Assembly: GCA_002717245.1 (NCBI GenBank)
Contig: PBCY01000024.1
Coordinates: 1 to 32,355, forward strand
Source: Pelagibacteraceae bacterium
GTDB taxonomy: Bacteria > Pseudomonadota > Alphaproteobacteria > GCA-002720895
Length of the DNA stretch: 32,355 nt
Direction: 5' to 3'
The notes below the pieces were generated by a model that ran no database searches, had not been told where the DNA came from, and saw only the letters and a program-made list of their open reading frames with translations. The translations under genes were made by a program, and so were the position numbers. Of the stretch, positions 19,806 through 28,398 are shown piece after piece. Numbering within the stretch: the first letter of the stretch is position 1; every line of letters begins with the position of its first letter.

Positions 19806-20326
19806 TGGCTAAAACTCCTAAAGATAATAAAAAAAGAAATCAATTTAATAAAGGTGACTACGTTGTTTATCCTTCCTACGGCCCAGGAAAAATTTTAGCA
19901 ATAAAAAAAGAAATTATTAATGGCAAACGTATTCAAGTTCTTATCATATCAATTAATGAGAGGGTAGTTTTAAGAATTCCTGTTGAAAAAATTAAAGATT
20001 TGGGTTTAAGAAAATTAAGTACTGCAAATAGATTAAAAGATGCTATGGCAGTTTTAAAAACTAAAGCAAAAAAGAAAAAGAAAACAATGTGGAGTAGAAG
20101 AGCTCAAGAATATGAGGCAAAAATTTTATCAGGTAATTTGGTTTCAATTGCAGAAGTTTTAAAAGATTTGTATAAAAAAGATTCTTTTGATGAAGCATCT
20201 TTTAGTGAAAAGCAAATTTATGCATCAGCTTTGGATAGATTAGCAAGAGAATTAGCTGCAATGAAAAAATTAGATAAAGAAACTGCCACTAAAGAGCTTG
20301 AAAAAATTTTAAAGAGTGCTGCTTAA
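19805..20326 (+). CDS. CarD family transcriptional regulator
   Basis: FNKGDYVVYPSYGPGKI RID domain and LSTANRLKDAMAVLKTKAKKKKKTMWSRRAQEY; ATG overlaps the fdxA stop. Confidence 0.94.
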   Translation: MAKTPKDNKKRNQFNKGDYVVYPSYGPGKILAIKKEIINGKRIQVLIISINERVVLRIPVEKIKDLGLRKLSTANRLKDAMAVLKTKAKKKKKTMWSRRAQEYEAKILSGNLVSIAEVLKDLYKKDSFDEASFSEKQIYASALDRLARELAAMKKLDKETATKELEKILKSAA

Positions 20327-20330
20327 GTTT

Positions 20331-20828
20331 ATGTTAAAAAAAATAATTTTAATTATTTATTTCTTTTATTTTTTATTTTTTAATTCATTAAGTATTGCTG
20401 GTGAAAGAAATGACAAAAATTTACTTACCTTTGGTGCAGGTATTTGGGATTGGAATGATGCTAAAACAGCTGGTTTGTTTAATGTTGAGTATAGGCACGG
20501 AACAAGATATGGACCATTTAAGCCTATGGTAGGCGGATTAATTAATACAGATCATGGATTTCATATTTATGCTGGAATTAGAATAGATCTTTATCTTACT
20601 GATAAAATTGTTGTTACACCTAGTTTTGCTCCTGGGCTATATGAAAGAGGAGATGGTAAAGAACTTGGGCACCCAATTGAATTTAGATCTGGTTTAGATA
20701 TTGCTTATAGAAGTAGAAATGGTTCTAGAATTGGAGCAGAAGTTCATCATTTATCAAATGCAAGTTTAGATGAAAATAATCCAGGGACTGAAACTTTTCT
20801 TATAACTTATTCAATACCATTAAATTAA
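20331..20828 (+). CDS. PagL-like lipid A deacylase/acyloxyacyl hydrolase homologue (copy 2)
   Basis: Signal peptide; HAGIRIDLYL...FAPGLYERGDGKELGHPIEFRSGLDIAYR...VHHLSNASLDENNPGTETFLITYSIPL. ATG at 20331 preferred to the upstream GTG at 20316. Confidence 0.75.
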   Translation: MLKKIILIIYFFYFLFFNSLSIAGERNDKNLLTFGAGIWDWNDAKTAGLFNVEYRHGTRYGPFKPMVGGLINTDHGFHIYAGIRIDLYLTDKIVVTPSFAPGLYERGDGKELGHPIEFRSGLDIAYRSRNGSRIGAEVHHLSNASLDENNPGTETFLITYSIPLN

Positions 20829-20834
20829 TTAGCA

Positions 20835-22127
20835 ATGCAAATTACAATTATTGGAGTGGGATATGTTGGCCTAGTTCAAGCAGTCGGATTAGCTGATTTT
20901 GGGTTTAATGTTACATGTATTGAAAAAGATAAAGAAAAATTAAGAGAATTAAAATTTGGTAGAGTTCCTTTCTACGAACCAGATCTTGAAGATCTTTTAA
21001 GAAAAAATTTAAAGAGAAATAGATTAAATTTTACTGATAATTATTTGGATAATATCGCCCAATCAGACGTTATATTTATATGCGTTGGAACACCCCCAAA
21101 AAAAAATGGAGAAAGTGATTTAAGATTTGTAGATCAAGTATCAAAAGAAATTTCTAATAAAATTAAAGGATATACAGTTATAGTTTCCAAATCCACGGTT
21201 CCAGTTGGGACATCTAGAAGAATTGAGAATATATTAAAGAAAAAAAATTCTTTAAAATCATTTGATGTTGTTTCAAATCCAGAATTTTTGAGAGAAGGAT
21301 CAGCATTAGAAGATTTTATAAGACCAGATAAAGTTATTATTGGTTGCAGGACTATAAAAGCAGAAAAAATTTTAAAAAAAATATATAAACCTCTTAATAG
21401 ACCATATGTAGTTACAAATAATGAAACAGCAGAAGTAATTAAATATGCAAATAATTCTTTTTTAGCTACAAAAATAACTTTTATAAATGAAATTGCAGAT
21501 CTTTGCGAAAATATAGATGCTGAAGTTGAAACTGTTGCAAAAGCAATTGGTTTAGATGGAAGAATTGGTCCTAAATTTTTACATCCCGGACCCGGCTATG
21601 GTGGCTCTTGTTTTCCAAAAGATGTAAAATCTTTAATTTATCAAGGAAAAAAAAATTCTATTGATTTAAAAATTGTAAAAGCAGTAGATAAAGCAAATGA
21701 ATTAAGAATTAAATTTTTAGTAAAAAGAATTAAAAAAATTTTAAATAATAAATTTAATAATATTCAGATTGGTATTTTAGGAATAAGTTTTAAGCCAAAT
21801 ACTGATGATATAAGGAAAAGCCCAGGAATAAAATTGGTGAGAGATTTATCAAAGACAAAAGCTAAAATAAAAGTTTATGATCCACAGGCTATGAAAAATG
21901 CAAAAAAAGAATTAAATAAAACTATAGAATTTTGTAGTAACGAATATGAAGTTGCAAAAAATTCAAATCTTTTAGTTATAGTGACAGAGTGGAACCAATT
22001 TAAGAATTTAAATCTTTTCAAAATTAAAAAAATTATGAAGAAACCTATGATTTTAGATTTAAGAAATATTTATTCTAAAGAGATTGAAAAAAACGGTTTT
22101 TATTATTATGCAATAGGTAATAATTAA
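20835..22127 (+). CDS. ugd: UDP-glucose 6-dehydrogenase family protein
   Basis: ITIIGVGYVGLVQAVGLADFGFNV, FYEPDLEDLL, SNPEFLREGSALEDFIRPDKVIIG, GPGYGGSCFPKDVKSLI. Confidence 0.92.
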   Translation: MQITIIGVGYVGLVQAVGLADFGFNVTCIEKDKEKLRELKFGRVPFYEPDLEDLLRKNLKRNRLNFTDNYLDNIAQSDVIFICVGTPPKKNGESDLRFVDQVSKEISNKIKGYTVIVSKSTVPVGTSRRIENILKKKNSLKSFDVVSNPEFLREGSALEDFIRPDKVIIGCRTIKAEKILKKIYKPLNRPYVVTNNETAEVIKYANNSFLATKITFINEIADLCENIDAEVETVAKAIGLDGRIGPKFLHPGPGYGGSCFPKDVKSLIYQGKKNSIDLKIVKAVDKANELRIKFLVKRIKKILNNKFNNIQIGILGISFKPNTDDIRKSPGIKLVRDLSKTKAKIKVYDPQAMKNAKKELNKTIEFCSNEYEVAKNSNLLVIVTEWNQFKNLNLFKIKKIMKKPMILDLRNIYSKEIEKNGFYYYAIGNN

Positions 22128-23392
22128 ACTATATATTTTTCAATTTTTTTAAATGTTTTATCTAAAATAAAAGATTTCGATTCAACGTATTTTTTTGCTC
22201 GAATTTTAATTTTTTTTGTATAAAAATTTTTTCTAAAACATTTTTCAATATTAAAATACAGATCTGAATTATTTTTTACAGGTAAAATACATTTTTTAAT
22301 TATCATTTCTTTTTCAATTTCTTTAAAATTTGACATTCTTCCAGAAAGAATAACACAACCGTTCTTTGCAGGCTCAATAGGATTTTGCCCTCCTTTTGGA
22401 GGTATAGATTTTCCTAAAAAGACAGTTTTAATATTTTTGTACCACATTTCTAATTGCCCTATTGAATCATCAATTATTATTTCAGTTTTTTTTGTGATAT
22501 TTTGAGATTTAAATAATTTTGTAGAAGGAACTATTAATTTAATTTCTTTTTTAATTTTGGATGCCCTTTTAATATTTCTTGGAACTATTACAGTTAATAA
22601 ATTTTTTAAATTTAATTTATTTTTTAATTTTATATGAATATTTGCTACAAAGTTTTCTTCTTTATTATGAGTTGATGCTGCTAGCCATACTGGGCGATTT
22701 GAAATTATTTTTTTCGCTTTTTTTTCAAAATTTTTATCATAAATTTGTTCATTATTACAAAATTTTAAATTACCTATATAATTTAAATTTTTTGCACCGA
22801 GTTTTTTAAAATTTTTCTGATCTATTTTTGACATTGTTAAAATAAGAGAAAAATTTGAAATTACTTCTTTAAAAAATAACTTAAAATAATTCCAGTTTTT
22901 AAATGATTGATCTGACATTCTTCCGTTAAGTAAGATTAATTTTATTCCAGAGCCACTTATTTTATTTAAAATTATAGGCCATAATTCAGATTCCATCCAT
23001 AAAACTAATGATGGCCTCCAATAGTTGAAAAATTTTTTTATAATTAAAGGGTTATCTTGAGGGGTAAATTGATGAATAATATTTTTATCAGTAATTTTTT
23101 GTGCAAGTAAAGCAGATGTTTTAGTATTTGTTGTAAGTAATATTTTAGTATTTGGTTTTTTTTTTCTAATTTTTTTAATTAAAGATATTGTAGCTAGATA
23201 CTCTCCTATACTAGATGCATTTACCCAAATTATTTTCCCACTAGGTCTTCGTATAGTAGATAAACCAAATCTTTCTTTGATTCTATAATTTATTTCTTTA
23301 CCTTGTAAAACTCTGAAAATAACAATAATTATTACAATAGGTAAAAAGATTATTGATAAAATTTTATATATAGAAAGTAAAAATTTAGCCAT
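22124..23392 (-). CDS. waaA: 3-deoxy-D-manno-octulosonic acid transferase
   Basis: IIWVNASSIGEYLATISLIKKI, LVLWMESELWPIIL, LLNGRMSDQSFKNW, VFLGKS..PKGGQNPIEPA. Confidence 0.93.
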   Translation of the reverse strand: MAKFLLSIYKILSIIFLPIVIIIVIFRVLQGKEINYRIKERFGLSTIRRPSGKIIWVNASSIGEYLATISLIKKIRKKKPNTKILLTTNTKTSALLAQKITDKNIIHQFTPQDNPLIIKKFFNYWRPSLVLWMESELWPIILNKISGSGIKLILLNGRMSDQSFKNWNYFKLFFKEVISNFSLILTMSKIDQKNFKKLGAKNLNYIGNLKFCNNEQIYDKNFEKKAKKIISNRPVWLAASTHNKEENFVANIHIKLKNKLNLKNLLTVIVPRNIKRASKIKKEIKLIVPSTKLFKSQNITKKTEIIIDDSIGQLEMWYKNIKTVFLGKSIPPKGGQNPIEPAKNGCVILSGRMSNFKEIEKEMIIKKCILPVKNNSDLYFNIEKCFRKNFYTKKIKIRAKKYVESKSFILDKTFKKIEKYIV

Positions 23393-23424
23393 TTATTTTT
23401 TTATTAATTCATAGCAAATAATCG

Positions 23425-23442
23425 TTATGTTTTACAACATAA
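23425..23442. promoter_or_regulatory. Perfect 7-bp inverted repeat TTATGTT-ttac-AACATAA in the divergent waaA/sugar-dehydrogenase intergenic region
   Basis: Read directly from sequence; function unknown, candidate regulator-binding site. Confidence 0.35.
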
Positions 23443-23473
23443 ATTACTATATTAACATTTCTAAATATTAAAG

Positions 23474-24736
23474 ATGGGAAACAATTTAAATATTTCTATT
23501 TTTGGTTTAGGCTATGTAGGTCTTCCTTTAGCTGTTAAGCTATCAAAATATTTCAATGTAATAGGTTTTGATAAAAATAAACAAAGAATAAAAGATCTAA
23601 AAAAATTTGTAGATAAAAATAAAGAAGTTAGTGTAGCCGCTTTAAAAAAAGCAAAATTAAAATATTCAACAAATAAAAAAGATTTAAAAGATATAAATAT
23701 TTTTATTGTAACTGTTCCTACTCCTGTAACTAGCTCTAATAAGCCTGATTTAAAGCCTTTATTAGAAGCTTGTAAAAATATAGGACAAATAATTTCCAAA
23801 GAATCTATAGTTGTATTTGAAAGCACTGTTTATCCAGGTGTAACAGAAGATATTTGTGGTCCTTGTATTGAAAAATATTCAAAACTAAAAATGGGTAAGG
23901 ATTTTTATTTAGGTTATTCTCCTGAAAGAATGAATCCTGGAGATAAATTACATTCAGTTGATAAAATTACTAAGGTCATATCTGGAGATAATAAAAAAAC
24001 TATATTAATTTTAAAAAAAATTTATGGAAAAGTTAATTCAAATAAAATTTTTGTAGCAAAAAATATTAAAACAGCTGAAGCAGCAAAAGTAATAGAAAAT
24101 ACTCAAAGAGATATAAATGTTGCATTCATAAATGAGATAACAAAATTATTTAAAAAAATTAATTTAAATATTTTTGATGTTTTAAAAACTGCTGAAACTA
24201 AATGGAATTTTTTAAATTTTAAACCAGGATTTGTTGGAGGTCATTGTATAGGAGTTGACCCGTATTATTTAGCTTATTTAGCAAAAAGGAAGAAAATAGG
24301 ATCTGATTTAATTTTATCAGGTAGAAAAATAAATAATAATTTTCCATTCTTTTTATCAAATTATATTAATAATTATCTTTCAAGAAAAAGTAAGATTTTA
24401 GTTTTGGGGTTAACATTTAAAGAAAATGTTAGTGATTTAAGAAATACAAAAGTTACAGATTTAATTAAATCTTTAAAAAAAAAAGGTCATAAAGTCTATG
24501 TTAATGATACATATGCTTATAAAGATGAAGTAAAAAGAATGAATTTAAATATCACAAAGCTATCAATAAAAGATAAATATGATTCAATAATTTTAGCAGT
24601 TCCACATGATAATTATAAAAAATTAGATTATTCTTTTTTCAAAAGAAAATTAAATTCAAAAGGAGTCATTTTTGATTTAAAAGCTATTTGGATGAATAAA
24701 AAATTTCCTAAAAATATTAATTATATAATTCTTTAA
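23474..24736 (+). CDS. Nucleotide sugar dehydrogenase, TviB/WbpO-like
   Basis: ISIFGLGYVGLPLAVKLSKYFNVIGFD, VVFESTVYPGVTED, YSPERMNPGD, FVGGHCIGVDPYYL. Confidence 0.9.
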   Translation: MGNNLNISIFGLGYVGLPLAVKLSKYFNVIGFDKNKQRIKDLKKFVDKNKEVSVAALKKAKLKYSTNKKDLKDINIFIVTVPTPVTSSNKPDLKPLLEACKNIGQIISKESIVVFESTVYPGVTEDICGPCIEKYSKLKMGKDFYLGYSPERMNPGDKLHSVDKITKVISGDNKKTILILKKIYGKVNSNKIFVAKNIKTAEAAKVIENTQRDINVAFINEITKLFKKINLNIFDVLKTAETKWNFLNFKPGFVGGHCIGVDPYYLAYLAKRKKIGSDLILSGRKINNNFPFFLSNYINNYLSRKSKILVLGLTFKENVSDLRNTKVTDLIKSLKKKGHKVYVNDTYAYKDEVKRMNLNITKLSIKDKYDSIILAVPHDNYKKLDYSFFKRKLNSKGVIFDLKAIWMNKKFPKNINYIIL

Positions 24737-25362
24737 ATTTTTATTTTTAAAGTTTTAAGAGATGATAATATTTTTATTACAAAAAAATTTTTTGGTAAAA
24801 AATTAACTTTCTTTTTTTCTTCTTTACCATAACCAGTTAAAACAAGAAATCCCTTTTTCAATTTTTTAGAATTTGCAGCGATAAGATCATTTATTTTATC
24901 ACCAACCATCCATGAATTTTGTAAATCAACTTTAAATATTTTTTTTGCTATTAAAAACATTCCTCCATTAGGTTTTCTACAAGGATGATTTTTATGTTTG
25001 TACTTTCCTTTGGCTAAAGGGTGATGAGGACATGCTATAACACCATCGATTTTTGCATTTCTTTTTTTAAGTTGATTAATAATTTTTTTTTGAATTCTTA
25101 CAAAATCATTCCAAGTGTGAATTCCCAACCCTATTCCTCCTTGATTTGTTATTAATATTACTGGAATTTCTTTTTTGTTACATACTTTAATAATTTTTTC
25201 ACACCCATTAATTAATTTAGCATCTTTTGACTTCATTGAATAATTTTTCCAATTTATTAACACACCATCCCTATCTAAAAATAAACAAGGAGAATTTTTA
25301 AAATTCTTTTTTGAAAGTTTTTCTACCCAAATATTTTGTTTGTTAATTTGTTTATATTTCAT
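24733..25362 (-). CDS. gmhB: HAD-IIIA family phosphatase, D-glycero-D-manno-heptose 1,7-bisphosphate 7-phosphatase-like
   Basis: LFLDRDGVLINW, ITNQGGIGLG, CPHHPLAKGKYKHKNHPCRKPNGGM zinc-binding pattern, WMVGDKINDLIAA. Confidence 0.85.
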   Translation of the reverse strand: MKYKQINKQNIWVEKLSKKNFKNSPCLFLDRDGVLINWKNYSMKSKDAKLINGCEKIIKVCNKKEIPVILITNQGGIGLGIHTWNDFVRIQKKIINQLKKRNAKIDGVIACPHHPLAKGKYKHKNHPCRKPNGGMFLIAKKIFKVDLQNSWMVGDKINDLIAANSKKLKKGFLVLTGYGKEEKKKVNFLPKNFFVIKILSSLKTLKIKI

Positions 25363-25394
25363 AATAATTAAGTTTTATATTTATATTTTATCTT

Positions 25395-26066
25395 GTGTTT
25401 AAAAATCCAATCAAATATTTAATATTTATTTTTTTCTTATTTTTTTCAAATGATATTATAGCTTTTAGTTATAAACCTATTCATGAATTTGAAATTTATA
25501 GAAATAATAAAAAAATAGGATTTCATAAATTATCATTTAAAAATATAGAAGATAAAATCGTTGTAAATACCCAAATTGAAATGATTGTTAAATTAGGCAT
25601 TATTCCAGTATTTACTTATTTTTATAAGGGTGAAGAATTATGGGTTAATAATAATTTTATTAGAGCAAAAACAATAACGAAAAAAAATAATAAAAATTTT
25701 AAGTTTGAAGCAGAAAGAAAAAATAAAAAAATGGAAATAAAATCTAGAGGAAAAGTTTTTTTTGAAGATTCTGATAGTTTAATCACTTCTTATTGGAATC
25801 AAAATTGGATGAAAAAAAAAGTATTAATTGATAGTCAGCATGGAAAAAAAAGATTAATAAATGTTGAAAAAAAAAACTATGAAAAAGTTAAAACAGTAAA
25901 TGGCGATGTTTTCGCGCAAAGATTTAAAGTAACTGGAACACAAGATAAGCCAAATGGTAAAAAAATTGATTATGATATTTGGTATGATGAAGAAGGTAGA
26001 TGGGTAAAAATTATTTTTAAGGTAAAAAAGTCTTTTATTGAGTATTTTCTTGTAACTAAATATTAA
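25395..26066 (+). CDS. Hypothetical exported protein, DUF6134/DUF3108-like (GTG start)
   Basis: Signal peptide; FEIYRNNKKIGFHKLSF and ITSYWNQNWMKKKVLIDSQHGK...YDIWYDEEGRWVKI pattern. Confidence 0.6.
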   Translation: MFKNPIKYLIFIFFLFFSNDIIAFSYKPIHEFEIYRNNKKIGFHKLSFKNIEDKIVVNTQIEMIVKLGIIPVFTYFYKGEELWVNNNFIRAKTITKKNNKNFKFEAERKNKKMEIKSRGKVFFEDSDSLITSYWNQNWMKKKVLIDSQHGKKRLINVEKKNYEKVKTVNGDVFAQRFKVTGTQDKPNGKKIDYDIWYDEEGRWVKIIFKVKKSFIEYFLVTKY

Positions 26067-26084
26067 TTTTTTATAATTAATTCA

Positions 26085-26660
26085 ATGATTAAAAAATTTA
26101 AATTTTTTTACGTATTACTTCTTTTTATATTTATCAATAATGACCTTTATTCTTTTGATAAAAAAGGCAACGCCTCTTTTATTAGTGAAATAAAAACAGG
26201 TGTTGTAGCACACGATGTGGGATTTTTTGGTAGACAAAAAGAAGAAGGATTAGATTCAACATTTGAATTTTTATTTAAAAAAATAGATTATAATTTACTA
26301 TGGCTAGGTAAACCAAGACCACATTTTGGTGCAACCGTTAATATGGGTGGAGATACAAGTCAAGCATATGCAGGAGTTACATGGGATTATAAATTACCAA
26401 AGAGAATGTTTTTTAATTTTAGTTGGGGCCTTACTTATCATAATGGTAATAAAATTCACTCACCAGACAATGTTATTACTGATAAGAAAGAATTAGGGTC
26501 AAGCATACTTTTTCGTGAAGCAGCAGAAATTGGATGGAATTTTTATGGCAAAGATTCTATTTCATTAAGATTTGATCATATATCAAATGCTAATCTTTGG
26601 GGCGAAGATGCAAATGAAGGTTTAGATACTTTCGGAATTGTTTATAGCTACCGTTTTTAA
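26085..26660 (+). CDS. PagL-like lipid A deacylase/acyloxyacyl hydrolase homologue (copy 3)
   Basis: AHDVGFFG, LGSSILFREAAEIGWNFYGKDSISLRFDHISNANLWGEDANEGLDTFGIVYSYRF. Confidence 0.8.
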   Translation: MIKKFKFFYVLLLFIFINNDLYSFDKKGNASFISEIKTGVVAHDVGFFGRQKEEGLDSTFEFLFKKIDYNLLWLGKPRPHFGATVNMGGDTSQAYAGVTWDYKLPKRMFFNFSWGLTYHNGNKIHSPDNVITDKKELGSSILFREAAEIGWNFYGKDSISLRFDHISNANLWGEDANEGLDTFGIVYSYRF

Positions 26661-26668
26661 TTTTCTTT

Positions 26669-27220
26669 TTATTTAATTTGATATTTTTGGATTAAATCCT
26701 TTTGAAGGATTGTAAAAATTATTGTTATAGGTAAAAAACCAAATACCTTAAAAGATACCCAAAAATCTGTAGAAAAATTTCTCCATATAATTTCATTTAA
26801 AATAGCCATTAATAAAAAAAAAATTCCCCATCTTTTTGATAGGATATTCCAACCAGTATCATTTAATTTGATTAAATTAGATAAATAAATTTTTAAAAAA
26901 TTTTTATTTAATATTAAACCTAAAAATAATAAAGTTGAAAATAGTAAATATACAATTGTAGGTTTTAATTTGATAAAAGTTGAATCATTAAAAAATATTG
27001 TAAGACCACCGAAGACAAAAATTAAAATCGATGTTATTAAAAGTGTAGTAGAAATTCTTTTTAAATATATGTAATTTATGAATAAGGCAATTAAAGTTGT
27101 AACAACAAATATTTTCGTTGCTGTTATTATTCCAAATTTTGCATTTGTTAAAAAAAATATTATTAATGGAATAATTTCAGTAAGCGATTTTAATAATGAA
27201 TTTTTTTCTTCCATTTTCAT
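26669..27220 (-). CDS. yciB: Inner membrane-spanning protein YciB / septation protein A family
   Basis: EIIPLIIFFLTN, LNDTGWNILSKRWGIFFLLMAILNEIIWRNFSTDFWVSFKVFG. Confidence 0.92.
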   Translation of the reverse strand: MKMEEKNSLLKSLTEIIPLIIFFLTNAKFGIITATKIFVVTTLIALFINYIYLKRISTTLLITSILIFVFGGLTIFFNDSTFIKLKPTIVYLLFSTLLFLGLILNKNFLKIYLSNLIKLNDTGWNILSKRWGIFFLLMAILNEIIWRNFSTDFWVSFKVFGFLPITIIFTILQKDLIQKYQIK

Positions 27221-28398
27221 TTTTCTAATCCCATTAAGCTATTAGCAAATTCTTGAGCTTCAAAAGATTGTAGATCTTCTATTTTTTCTCCAACACCAAT
27301 CGCATGGACAGGTAAATGAAATTTTTCAGCAAGAGATAATAATATTCCTCCTTTTGCGCTTCCATCTAATTTTGTAACAATAAGACCTGAAATTTCTGCC
27401 ATTTCTTTAAAAATTTCAACCTGGCTTAGAGCATTTTGACCTGTGGTTGCATCTAGCGTTAATAAACAATGGTGGGGGCTATTAGAATCAAGTTTTCTAA
27501 TAACTCTAATTATCTTTGCTAATTCTTCCATTAATTCTGTTCTATTTTGAACCCTACCTGCAGTATCAATAAATAAAACATCTATTTTTTTTTCTTTAGC
27601 TTTTTCCAAAGCTTCATATGCAAGTCCTGCTGCATCACAACCTTCATTGCCTTTAATAAATTCAGCATTAGACCTTTCAGCCCAAATTTGTAATTGTTCA
27701 ACTGCAGCAGCACGAAAAGTGTCACATGCCGCTATCATTATTTTTTTTCCTTCATTTGAGTATTGTTTAGCTAGTTTTCCTATAGTAGTTGTTTTACCCG
27801 TTCCATTTACTCCTACAATTAAAACTACAACTGGCTTATAAGAATTATCTAATATTAAAGGTATAGCAACTTCTTCTAAGGATTCTTCAATTTTTTTTGC
27901 TAGAAAAGCTTTAACTTCATCTGGTTTAATATTTTTATCAAACTTTTCATTTGCTAATTCAGCGGTTAGTTTTTCAGCTGTAGCAGGTCCTAAATCAGCC
28001 ATTATTAATAGTTCTTCTAAATTATTTAATGTTTCTATATCAAGTTTTTTATTTACAAATATTTTTTTTACACCTTCTGTTATTTTTTCAGATGATTTGA
28101 ATAAACCAGTTTTTAATTTTTGAAACCAATTTTTTTTTTCTGTAGGATCTTTTTCAACTGTGGGTAATTTTTCTACTTTTTGTTTTTTTTTAAACAAACC
28201 AAAAAAAGTTTTTTTTTCTGGTTTTGTAACTAAATTTTCTTTTTTAACTTCATTTTCTTCTTTTTTTACAATTTGTTTTTTTTCTTTGAGAATCTTTTTT
28301 TCTTCTCTCTTTTTTTCAACTGATTCTAAATCTTTTTTTGGGATTTTTTTTCTAATTTTACTTAGAAGACTATCTTTAATTCTAGTTAACCAACCCAT
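27217..28398 (-). CDS. ftsY: Signal recognition particle receptor FtsY
   Basis: VGVNGTGKTTTIGKLA, AACDTFRAAAVEQL, DTAGRVQNRTELMEEL, TKLDGSAKGG; Lys/Glu-rich N-terminal region. Confidence 0.97.
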   Translation of the reverse strand: MGWLTRIKDSLLSKIRKKIPKKDLESVEKKREEKKILKEKKQIVKKEENEVKKENLVTKPEKKTFFGLFKKKQKVEKLPTVEKDPTEKKNWFQKLKTGLFKSSEKITEGVKKIFVNKKLDIETLNNLEELLIMADLGPATAEKLTAELANEKFDKNIKPDEVKAFLAKKIEESLEEVAIPLILDNSYKPVVVLIVGVNGTGKTTTIGKLAKQYSNEGKKIMIAACDTFRAAAVEQLQIWAERSNAEFIKGNEGCDAAGLAYEALEKAKEKKIDVLFIDTAGRVQNRTELMEELAKIIRVIRKLDSNSPHHCLLTLDATTGQNALSQVEIFKEMAEISGLIVTKLDGSAKGGILLSLAEKFHLPVHAIGVGEKIEDLQSFEAQEFANSLMGLEK

